11,548 bases of DNA, from assembly GCA_012520575.1 (NCBI GenBank), contig JAAYOB010000036.1, forward strand, positions 1 through 11,548, given 5' to 3'. How positions within the stretch are numbered: the stretch's first letter is position 1; every line of letters starts with the position of its first letter. This DNA comes from Candidatus Stramentimicrobium fermentans. Lineage in GTDB: Bacteria; Atribacterota; Phoenicimicrobiia; Phoenicimicrobiales; Stramentimicrobiaceae. The notes beneath the pieces were generated by a model, which saw only the letters and a program-made list of their open reading frames with translations, was not told where the DNA came from and searched no databases. This document shows, piece after piece, positions 6,225 through 11,548 of the stretch. The position numbers and the translations under genes are program-made.

Positions 6225-7313
6225 TTATTTAGCTCGCTCTATAATACCTCCGCCAAGTACTATATCCTGTTGATAAAAGACTGCAGATTGACCTGGAGTA
6301 ATGGCTCTTTGGGGTTCATAAAAAACAATTTTTATTTTTGCTCCATCTAGCGGATATACCATAGCCGGTGCGGGGAGGGAATTATATCTAATCTGCACTA
6401 ATAATGGGGTAGGTTGAGAAATGGGTTCTGAAGAAATAAAACTAACATCGGTTACATTAAATTCTCGCTGATATAAATCAGCTTCATCGCCAATGATTAT
6501 GGCATTGTCTTCCGGGATAATTTCCGCAACGTATTTCCTGGAATTTAAAGATAAGCCGGTCTTTCTCCTCTGTCCAATAGTATAGTTAGAGATGCCTTTG
6601 TGCCTCCCCAGAATATTTCCTGCCGAATCAAGAAAATATCCCGGCTCATCATTTGTACCAACCGTATCAGCAATCAGTTGACGATAATTATTATCCGGAA
6701 TAAAACAAATTTCCTGGCTTTCTTTACTGCTAAGAGCAGCCAGACCTATCTTCCGAGCAAATTTTCTGGTATCTTCTTTGTTAAAAATTCCCAGAGGAAA
6801 GAGGCATTTACTAATAACCTTTTCTTTTAATCGATAGAGAAAGTAAGACTGGTCTTTGCTTGCATCTAACCCCCTTTTTAGGAGATATCTGTTTTCTTTT
6901 TCATCTTTTTCTATTCTGACATAATGACCGGTAGAAATATACGAAAAACTTTCTGTAAGGCTAAAATCATGGAGTAATTTAAATTTTATTTTTTCATTGC
7001 AGAAAATACAGGGATTGGGGGTTAATCCTTTTTTGTATTTTTCAATGAAATCTAAAACAATAATTCTGCAGAATTCTTCCCGGTATTCAATCTCTAGCAA
7101 GGGAATATTCAGCTTCCGGGCTACCTCTTTGACCGCTTGTTTATTATCAGGGAGCAGGCACATATTATACGGGTGCTTTGCAGTCGCTCTTCCCCCAATC
7201 AAATGAAAATAGACTCCAACTACTTGGAATCCTTTTTTTTGCAATAAATAGGCAGCCACACTGCTGTCGACTCCGCCGCTGAGTGCTATCAAAACGCTAT
7301 TATGTTTAGTCAT
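6225..7313 (-). CDS. mnmA: tRNA-specific 2-thiouridylase MnmA
   Basis: Puts the 2-thio group on U34 of tRNA-Lys, -Glu and -Gln after ATP activation. With the ATG at 7311-7313 the protein is 362 residues, normal for the family. A GTG 15 bp upstream would give five extra residues, but GGGAG lies 8 bases before the ATG and directly behind that GTG, so ATG is preferred. Motifs: PP-loop SGGVDSS (12-18), TGHYVRI (128-134), KDQSYFLYRL (153-162), SQEICFIP with catalytic C203, and YTIGQRRKTGL. The first cysteine site reads NPCIFC (C102, C105). E. coli and B. subtilis have D-x-x-C there, so this enzyme has a CxxC...C set suited to an Fe-S cluster. The upstream neighbour is another PP-loop thiolase-like gene, 126 bp away. 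No clear terminator follows. Confidence 0.93.
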   Translation of the reverse strand: MTKHNSVLIALSGGVDSSVAAYLLQKKGFQVVGVYFHLIGGRATAKHPYNMCLLPDNKQAVKEVARKLNIPLLEIEYREEFCRIIVLDFIEKYKKGLTPNPCIFCNEKIKFKLLHDFSLTESFSYISTGHYVRIEKDEKENRYLLKRGLDASKDQSYFLYRLKEKVISKCLFPLGIFNKEDTRKFARKIGLAALSSKESQEICFIPDNNYRQLIADTVGTNDEPGYFLDSAGNILGRHKGISNYTIGQRRKTGLSLNSRKYVAEIIPEDNAIIIGDEADLYQREFNVTDVSFISSEPISQPTPLLVQIRYNSLPAPAMVYPLDGAKIKIVFYEPQRAITPGQSAVFYQQDIVLGGGIIERAK

Positions 7314-7439
7314 AAATATTTCTCCCACTTATGCTGCATTTTTAAGAAAAGGGGGCTTCCTTCAAGCATACATATTAATTCCAATTAGGTATTTAGTCAT
7401 CACCGTATATTTTGGAATCATTTTCCGAATAATCTATTA

Positions 7440-8456
7440 TCAGATAAGATAATGGCTGGTATCCTGTTCAGATAACGAGGTTACCTGTAGCAGTTTTTTA
7501 GTTTGGCTATCCTTTTCACGTATATAGATATCTATCAGGTCAGTGTCCCTTTCTTTATCGCAATACCTGCCAGTAATTCTCCCAGCCAAATCTAGTGACT
7601 CCATTAACTCATCCTCTTGCTTCTCAAAACTACTATAACAGCGCAATAAAGAAATAGGCCCTTTATGGGAACTTGAGCTAAGCAAAAAGTCATCCGGTTT
7701 GGCTAAAGAAAGTATGATCTTATTCTCTTTTTCGTTCCTGCCTACGACTAACTTAAGAGACTGGTGTATATTAAAATGTCGGCCAACTTTTAATAGTTCG
7801 ATATCATTAGAATCATAATAACCCTTGCTCAATAAATCTTTCATCCTATGGGCAAATCCCGGCTCGGTTAATTTGCATCCTCCGGCAGGTGAAGGATAGC
7901 TCACTATTCCCCACCGTTTTGCTAATTCCATCTGCCTCTTCCGGGAACGGCCTTGTATATCCATCAATCTAGACCTATTTACGATATTAGTTCTTTCCGG
8001 TTTCGTTTCCGGTAACAATATGGCAGATAAGGGTCTTAAGATAAAGTCGCCATACCCTGACTCTTTGCTGATTAAGAACAGGTTATTTTTGTTTTGAGTC
8101 ATAGGTCTCTGCCCCAACACCTCTCCACTGATGACAAAAGAAGCCTTCTCCCGAACCATTAATTCTCCTGCCTTTTTAAACATCAGAATACGGCAATCAA
8201 TACAGGGATTTTCATTTTTACCAAAACCATACTTAGGATGAAGCAGCAATTTCCGAAAATATGGAAATATATCCTTTACTATTAAAGGTATGTTCAAATA
8301 TTTTTCTCCATAAGGGTCCGGCTCTTCTTTTAAGAAGGGAGTCTTAAGGTAAAGCCCTATCACTTCAATGCCCTGCTGCTGAATCAATCTAATGGCCAGT
8401 ATACTATCAAGACCGCCGGAATAGAGGGCAACAGCCTTTCTTTTCTCAACTGTCAT
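7440..8456 (-). CDS. PP-loop ATPase, predicted Fe-S-dependent tRNA sulfurtransferase (ThiI/MnmA-related)
   Basis: A 338-residue adenine-nucleotide alpha-hydrolase of the kind often annotated as a tRNA 2-thiouridylase or ThiI-like protein. The N-terminal PP-loop is YSGGLDS (12-18). It is followed by NPCIDCRILMFKKAGE (C85, C88), SGEVLGQRPMTQ (110-121), ILRPLSAILLPET (139-151), GRSRKRQMELA (169-179) and PSPAGGCKLTEPGF with C194. The CxxC...C arrangement is the one that holds a [4Fe-4S] cluster in tRNA thiolases such as TtuA. The last 100 or so residues resemble the small C-terminal domain of this family and I cannot assign a function to them. The tRNA position it modifies is not known from sequence. 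The ATG has a GAGGA site 10 bases upstream. It lies between a ferredoxin gene and mnmA on the same strand and probably has its own promoter at 8546-8575. Confidence 0.8.
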   Translation of the reverse strand: MTVEKRKAVALYSGGLDSILAIRLIQQQGIEVIGLYLKTPFLKEEPDPYGEKYLNIPLIVKDIFPYFRKLLLHPKYGFGKNENPCIDCRILMFKKAGELMVREKASFVISGEVLGQRPMTQNKNNLFLISKESGYGDFILRPLSAILLPETKPERTNIVNRSRLMDIQGRSRKRQMELAKRWGIVSYPSPAGGCKLTEPGFAHRMKDLLSKGYYDSNDIELLKVGRHFNIHQSLKLVVGRNEKENKIILSLAKPDDFLLSSSSHKGPISLLRCYSSFEKQEDELMESLDLAGRITGRYCDKERDTDLIDIYIREKDSQTKKLLQVTSLSEQDTSHYLI

Positions 8457-8545
8457 AAATAACTTTCCTCTTGTTTATCGATTGAATATTAAAAATAAGG
8501 CTTTTATAGTATTGTAATAATTATATCTCAGCATACTATTGTTTT

Positions 8546-8575
8546 AATATAACCATTATTGTTATTATATTTCAA
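8546..8575 (-). promoter_or_regulatory. Candidate promoter of the PP-loop sulfurtransferase gene
   Basis: Minus strand TTGAAA at 8570-8575, an 18-bp spacer and TATATT at 8546-8551, about 90 bp upstream of the ATG. Both hexamers are near consensus, but the surroundings are AT-rich. Confidence 0.45.
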
Positions 8576-8585
8576 ATCTTTGGCT

Positions 8586-8616
8586 AAAAAAAGATATAGC
8601 TATCAGGAAAAGCTAC
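8586..8616 (-). terminator. Weak terminator-like hairpin
   Basis: Minus strand GTAGCT can pair with AGCTAT (five standard pairs and one G-T) across a 9-base loop; ATC and seven Ts follow. It lies between the strong ferredoxin terminator and the candidate promoter of the PP-loop gene, so it may be a back-up terminator. Confidence 0.3.
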
Positions 8617-8788
8617 TTTTTGACGACTCGTGTGTACTGATTTTAAAAATATTTGCGATATTCCAACTATTAATTAAAAATTATGGCCCTGAGACATATA
8701 CTTGTAGAGATTAAAGAAATTATTTTATGGCTAAAATTGTGCTAAAAGCAGGGAATCAATGCTGGTTGGGGGGTTTTCAAAACATTTA

Positions 8789-8815
8789 AAGGAAGAGGCC
8801 GCTGGCCTCTTCCTT
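8789..8815 (-). terminator. Strong ferredoxin terminator
   Basis: A perfect 12-bp inverted repeat, AAGGAAGAGGCC / GGCCTCTTCCTT, around a 3-base loop, 7 bp after the ferredoxin stop. On the minus strand a moderately T-rich stretch (TAAATGTTTT) follows. This is the most stable hairpin in the window and isolates the ferredoxin transcript from the PP-loop genes. Confidence 0.85.
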
Positions 8816-8822
8816 ATGAATA

Positions 8823-9008
8823 CTATTCACAACTAATTGCCTCTACCGGACAATCTTCTGCGGCTTCTTTACAGGCTTCTTCTGCATCTTTGGGAACCAC
8901 ATCAACAATAACAACCGCTACATCATCCGGTACTTCGAAAACTTCGGGGCAGGTGCTCTCACAGAGCCCACATCCAGTGCAAAGGTCTGCATCAACAGTG
9001 GCTTTCAA
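8823..9008 (-). CDS. Single-cluster [4Fe-4S] ferredoxin
   Basis: A small acidic soluble electron carrier. With a TTG start at 9006-9008 it has 61 residues beginning (M)KATVDADLCTGCG, which lines up with Thermotoga-type ferredoxins of about 60 residues. Cysteines in this numbering are C10, C13 and C16, and C53 in CPVEAI, the expected cluster ligands. C20 and C46 correspond to the pair that forms a disulfide in Thermotoga ferredoxin. The second CxxCxxC set of 2[4Fe-4S] ferredoxins is absent. A GTG three codons earlier is in frame but lies inside the AGGAGG site, so TTG is the better start. It is a single-gene unit closed by a strong terminator. Its redox partner cannot be told from the window; the next genes are Fe-S-type tRNA thiolases. 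Confidence 0.92.
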   Translation of the reverse strand: MKATVDADLCTGCGLCESTCPEVFEVPDDVAVVIVDVVPKDAEEACKEAAEDCPVEAISCE

Positions 9009-9014
9009 ACTATT

Positions 9015-9022
9015 CACCTCCT
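9015..9022 (-). promoter_or_regulatory. Ribosome binding site that decides the ferredoxin start
   Basis: Minus strand AGGAGGTG. The AGGAGG core is 8 bases from the TTG at 9006-9008, the ideal spacing. The in-frame GTG at 9015-9017 overlaps the core and so cannot be its start. Confidence 0.75.
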
Positions 9023-9211
9023 ATACTCCATAGTTTTTATTTTCTCCTGTAGACAAATTAACAAAAAGAAAACATATTCTTCTCCTAATTATTTGTTATA
9101 ACATGCCAGTTATCTTTTTATTTTTGTCCGTTCTGCTAATTTGCTTAAAATATTTAACCTCATATAAGATACCCTAAAATAAAACAAAATTCAAGACCCT
9201 TTTTAATGTGT

Positions 9212-10159
9212 TTATATTTTAACCTCACCGAAATCCTCTGCCAGTGCAACTATAAGGCCTTCTTTAATCATTTTCTCTTTTAAGCCATCATATTCCAGAC
9301 ATTGCTGAGTTACATTATCATACCTGGGGCTGATATGGGTTAAAACCAACTTTTTAACTTTGGCTAATTTAGCTACTTTGAGGGCGTCATCTACGGTTGA
9401 ATGGTATCCCTCTAACGCTTTTTCCTTCTTATCTGCGCAGAAAGTTGCTTCATGAATGAGTAAATCTGCCCCATCCGAGAGAGAAACAGTATTAAGAGAA
9501 AGAGTAGTGTCCCCGCAGTAACAAAATTTCTTGACATTGGCTGATTCCATGATAAATTCCTCACTGGTTAACACTCTCCCATCGGCTAATTTTACAATTC
9601 CATCCTCCTTAAATTTTTTATAAGCCGGACCGGGCGGGAGCCCTGCTTTTACTAATTTCTCAACTAAGATATTTCTTTTTATATTTGTTCGGATAACAGC
9701 AAATCCATAACTATCAATCTGATGGTTGAGAAGTGCACAATATACCGCAGTATCCCCTTTTTCCCAGACCAGATTTTCAGCTGCAAATTCTTCTTTTTTA
9801 ATGGGATGAAAGCAGTAAGAATAAGGTATATAGGTGTGAGAATAATCAAAGCTGCTTTTCAGGTAATTATCTAAGCCCACCGGTCCAAATATATTAATTC
9901 CACTCTTGATTCCCAACATCCCACGGGTAGCCAACAGTCCCGGTAAGCCAAAAATGTGGTCACCATGCAGGTGACTGATAAAAATGTTAGTCAACTTAGA
10001 TAGTTTTAGACTAGTTTTTTGGAGCTGTCGTTGAGTCCCTTCGCCGCAATCGAATAGCCAAAATTCATTCGTTCCCTCAAAAATTAGGGCTACAGCAGGG
10101 ACATTTCTATTTGGGGTGGGTATACCGGCACTCGTTCCTAAGAAAATGACTTTATCCAT
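9212..10159 (-). CDS. rnz: Ribonuclease Z (tRNA 3' endonuclease)
   Basis: A zinc metallo-beta-lactamase-fold nuclease that trims tRNA precursors at the 3' end. The protein is 315 residues, the size of bacterial short-form RNase Z. The two-zinc site is complete: SHLHGDH (H63, H65, D67, H68), H146 in NHQIDSYGF, D217 in CGDTTL and H275 in LTHISPRY. HEATF (236-240) is also present. The flexible arm that grips tRNA is represented by KAGLPPGPAYKKFKEDG (171-187). The start is ATG at 10157-10159. No good Shine-Dalgarno is visible; a 6-bp hairpin with a 3-base loop (10171-10185) lies 11 bp upstream of the ATG. It follows mutM by 77 bp and is probably co-transcribed with it. No convincing terminator follows. 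Confidence 0.95.
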   Translation of the reverse strand: MDKVIFLGTSAGIPTPNRNVPAVALIFEGTNEFWLFDCGEGTQRQLQKTSLKLSKLTNIFISHLHGDHIFGLPGLLATRGMLGIKSGINIFGPVGLDNYLKSSFDYSHTYIPYSYCFHPIKKEEFAAENLVWEKGDTAVYCALLNHQIDSYGFAVIRTNIKRNILVEKLVKAGLPPGPAYKKFKEDGIVKLADGRVLTSEEFIMESANVKKFCYCGDTTLSLNTVSLSDGADLLIHEATFCADKKEKALEGYHSTVDDALKVAKLAKVKKLVLTHISPRYDNVTQQCLEYDGLKEKMIKEGLIVALAEDFGEVKI

Positions 10160-10170
10160 AATCTTATTTT

Positions 10171-10185
10171 ATCTTTGCTAAAGAT
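10171..10185 (-). repeat. Small hairpin just upstream of rnz
   Basis: Minus strand ATCTTT-AGC-AAAGAT, a perfect 6-bp inverted repeat ending 11 bp before the rnz ATG, where a ribosome binding site would be expected. The stem is weak (AT-rich). It could be incidental or could tune translation. Confidence 0.35.
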
Positions 10186-10236
10186 GTTGTTTATTTTTTC
10201 AAGCTATAACTAGTAATATTCTTTCGAAAATTATCC

Positions 10237-11076
10237 TTATTTTTGACAGTCCGGACATAGAAAGGTGCTTCTATTTTCAATTCTTATTATCGATAAAGGA
10301 CATCCGCAATTAGGACAATAACCGTTCTTTTTGCCATATACTAAAATCTCAGGAGCGAAATTACCCGGGTTTCCCCATAGATTACGGTAAGATTCGTCAG
10401 CCATGGTGGTTCCTCCAAGTATAATTGCTTTATGGAGAGTATCTTTAATGGCAAAATATAGTTTCTTTAATTCCTGAGTACTCAAAGAGTCTCCCTTGCG
10501 TAAGGGGTGGATACCGGCGTAAAAAAGAGTTTCATTGGCATAAATGTTACCGATACCGGCAATATTTTTCTGGTTCATCAGCAATGATTTTATATTCCCC
10601 TTTTTGTTCTGAATTACTTCTTTAAATTTGGCGAATGTAAAATCCTCTCCCAATGGTTCCCATCCTAAAGATTCCAGCTCCGGTAATTTTTCATCTCCCC
10701 TTATTAACCAGATCTTACCAAATTGTCTGACATCATTATAAATCATTTTAGTGCCATCCTCAAAAGCAAAAAAGAGGTGGTTGTGTTTCTGTTTGATCTT
10801 TGGGATTACTGTTTCCTCTTTTTTCTGATAGAGCAATAGACCGCTCATTCCCAGGTGAAAAACTAGGGCATCACTGCTATCCAGTAAACATAGAATGTAT
10901 TTCCCTCTTCTTTGCACTGCTTTTATCATCTTTCCGGTCACAAGTTCTTGGAATTGATTTGCAGTAATATTTTTTAGAAGACGAGGAAGGTTAACCTGCA
11001 GAGCTGCGATTACTTTGTTGATAATTTCTTTTTCAAGACCTCTCTTGATAGTCTCTACTTCCGGTAATTCAGGCAT
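10237..11076 (-). CDS. mutM: Formamidopyrimidine-DNA glycosylase
   Basis: Base-excision repair enzyme (Fpg) that removes 8-oxoguanine and formamidopyrimidines and cuts the abasic site. It has 279 residues, standard length. The N-terminus MPELPEVETI supplies the catalytic Pro2 (after Met removal) and Glu3. K59 in RRGKY corresponds to E. coli Lys57. The intercalating triad appears as M77 (HLGMSG), R117 and F119 (NDVRQFGK). The helix-two-turn-helix has N177 in GIGNIYANE. The zinc finger is C254-x2-C257-x16-C274-x2-C277, with R269 in NRSTF at its hairpin tip. Nothing essential is missing. The ATG has a GAGGA site 5 bases upstream. It is first in a probable mutM-rnz unit with a candidate promoter at 11115-11143. 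An oxidative-damage enzyme is also usual in anaerobes. Confidence 0.96.
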   Translation of the reverse strand: MPELPEVETIKRGLEKEIINKVIAALQVNLPRLLKNITANQFQELVTGKMIKAVQRRGKYILCLLDSSDALVFHLGMSGLLLYQKKEETVIPKIKQKHNHLFFAFEDGTKMIYNDVRQFGKIWLIRGDEKLPELESLGWEPLGEDFTFAKFKEVIQNKKGNIKSLLMNQKNIAGIGNIYANETLFYAGIHPLRKGDSLSTQELKKLYFAIKDTLHKAIILGGTTMADESYRNLWGNPGNFAPEILVYGKKNGYCPNCGCPLSIIRIENRSTFLCPDCQK

Positions 11077-11114
11077 TAATATCCTCTGGTTTATATTATT
11101 ATCAGACTTTATTT

Positions 11115-11143
11115 AGTATATCTAGTTCAACACATCTGTTCAA
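11115..11143 (-). promoter_or_regulatory. Candidate mutM promoter
   Basis: Minus strand TTGAAC at 11138-11143, a 17-bp spacer and TATACT at 11115-11120, about 40 bp upstream of the mutM ATG. A second TTGAAC occurs 13 bp downstream, inside the spacer. The -10 matches 5 of 6 positions and the -35 matches 4 of 6. Confidence 0.45.
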
Positions 11144-11416
11144 TTATGAATGGCTGAATCGGGTATTTTTCTTGAAAATCTACCTGTAGCAATCTATTAA
11201 AAGGGCATTCAGCTATTACTCTAGTCACCAAACGATGATATTCTACATGGTCTCCAATAATGAAGAATTTCCGGTGTTTTACTTTAAAATATGACTTATT
11301 TATGAAAATATTTTTTATTATTAAGTTAGTTGTACCAGATAGGGTGGAATAAGTTCCTTGAAAGCAGTTATTTTATTATCTTCATTTATGTGTCCAGAAA
11401 CTTGCGAGGTATAACG
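11127..11416 (-). pseudogene. Probable degraded protein gene (two overlapping frames)
   Basis: Two minus-strand stretches read like protein but neither has a start codon with a ribosome binding site. The first (11321-11416) is 31 codons open, includes NEDNKITAFKELIPPYLVQL and ends in TAA. The second (11127-11372), in another frame, is 81 codons open without ATG until its last two codons, and includes HRKFFIIGDHVEYHRLV and FNRLLQVDFQEKYPIQPF before TGA. The second lies further along the transcript, so a single gene broken by a frameshift in the AT-rich stretch near 11280-11325 would explain both. The product is not recognised. Being next to an rRNA operon, it may be what is left after a rearrangement. 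Chance reading frames cannot be excluded. Confidence 0.35.
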
Positions 11417-11453
11417 CTATCTATCTCTCCATCTTCCCCCCATAATAAAAAAT

Positions 11454-11548
11454 TCCCGGCAGTGTCCTACTCTCCCGCAGGTAATCCTGCAGTACCATCG
11501 GCGCTGGAGGGCTTAGCTGCTGTGTTCGGGATGGGAACAGGCGGTTCC
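11454..11548 (-). rRNA. rrf: 5S ribosomal RNA, 3' portion (5' end beyond the window)
   Basis: The minus strand reads the conserved 5S core, including TTCCCATCCCGAACAC (loop C region), CTAAGCCCTCCAGCGCCGAT, GATGGTACTGC and GGGAGAGTAGGACACTGCCGGG-type sequence at the 3' end. About 95 of roughly 117 bases are present. The 3' end is set near 11454 where the terminal-stem sequence stops; ATTTTTTATT follows. This places the window directly downstream of an rRNA operon transcribed in the same direction as all the genes here. Confidence 0.95.

Larger units (their letters stand above)
8457..8822. other. Spacer between the ferredoxin and PP-loop genes
   Basis: 366 bp without a supported gene. It holds the ferredoxin terminator (8789-8815), a weaker hairpin plus T7 (8586-8616) and a candidate promoter for the PP-loop gene (8546-8575). 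Two 20-codon plus-strand ORFs (8683 and 8727 starts) lack ribosome binding sites and are not called. The segment 8617-8788 has no recognisable content. Confidence 0.5.
11077..11453. other. Spacer between 5S rRNA and mutM
   Basis: 377 bp with no intact gene. It contains the coding-like remnants at 11127-11416, a candidate mutM promoter (11115-11143) and, next to the 5S, a run of six Ts on the minus strand (at about 11447-11452) that could end the rRNA transcript. No tRNA gene was recognised after the 5S. Confidence 0.5.

Noticed and set aside
7314-7328. Five extra N-terminal residues of MnmA from an upstream GTG
   Set aside because: The GGGAG ribosome binding site lies directly after this GTG and is correctly spaced for the ATG at 7311-7313, which also gives the usual N-terminus before the PP-loop.
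8683-8789. Two 20-codon plus-strand ORFs between the PP-loop and ferredoxin genes
   Set aside because: Both are short, lack ribosome binding sites and resemble nothing known; chance frames in AT-rich DNA explain them.
1-11548. CRISPR arrays, insertion sequences, prophage or toxin-antitoxin genes
   Set aside because: No repeat-spacer pattern, transposase, integrase, or toxin-antitoxin gene pair was found on either strand.

Overview
The window looks like ordinary bacterial chromosome, AT-rich (roughly 35-40% G+C by eye), with every supported gene on the minus strand. At the right edge is the 3' part of a 5S rRNA, so the genes lie just downstream of an rRNA operon. Gene content (GreA, LysS, RqcP, MnmA, RNase Z, MutM) is bacterial housekeeping. 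The single-cluster ferredoxin, the Fe-S-type tRNA thiolation enzymes and a gene pair that I recall mainly from anaerobic Clostridia suggest an anaerobe. A candidate-phylum lineage such as Atribacterota or a deep Firmicutes-like lineage would fit, but this is a guess; no phylogenetic marker was compared.

Reading in the direction of transcription (right to left): 5S rRNA (partial); a 377-bp spacer with remnants of a protein-coding gene; mutM; rnz; a ferredoxin closed by a strong terminator; a PP-loop tRNA sulfurtransferase-like gene; mnmA; a regulated unit of a helix-turn-helix protein, an uncharacterised 302-aa protein and an alpha-oxoamine synthase; greA with its own promoter and a structured leader; a 614-bp largely non-coding stretch; then lysS, rqcP and the first 38 codons of an mgtE-like gene, which runs off the left edge.

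Functional themes are translation and RNA maturation (LysS, RqcP, MnmA, the second PP-loop enzyme, RNase Z), transcription elongation (GreA) and DNA repair (MutM). The least described part is the three-gene unit at 3308-6037. It starts from a perfect TTGACA-17-TATAAT promoter whose start region is covered by TGTA/TACA palindromes, as expected if the helix-turn-helix protein controls its own operon. The second notable element is the greA leader. It has a second perfect consensus promoter, a 12-bp hairpin followed by a T-rich tract, and a third copy of one hairpin arm at the ribosome binding site, so two alternative foldings are possible. Three start codons were settled from ribosome binding sites: TTG for lysS, TTG for the ferredoxin, and an internal ATG for mnmA. 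rqcP is assigned TTG from an upstream in-frame stop and its conserved N-terminus.
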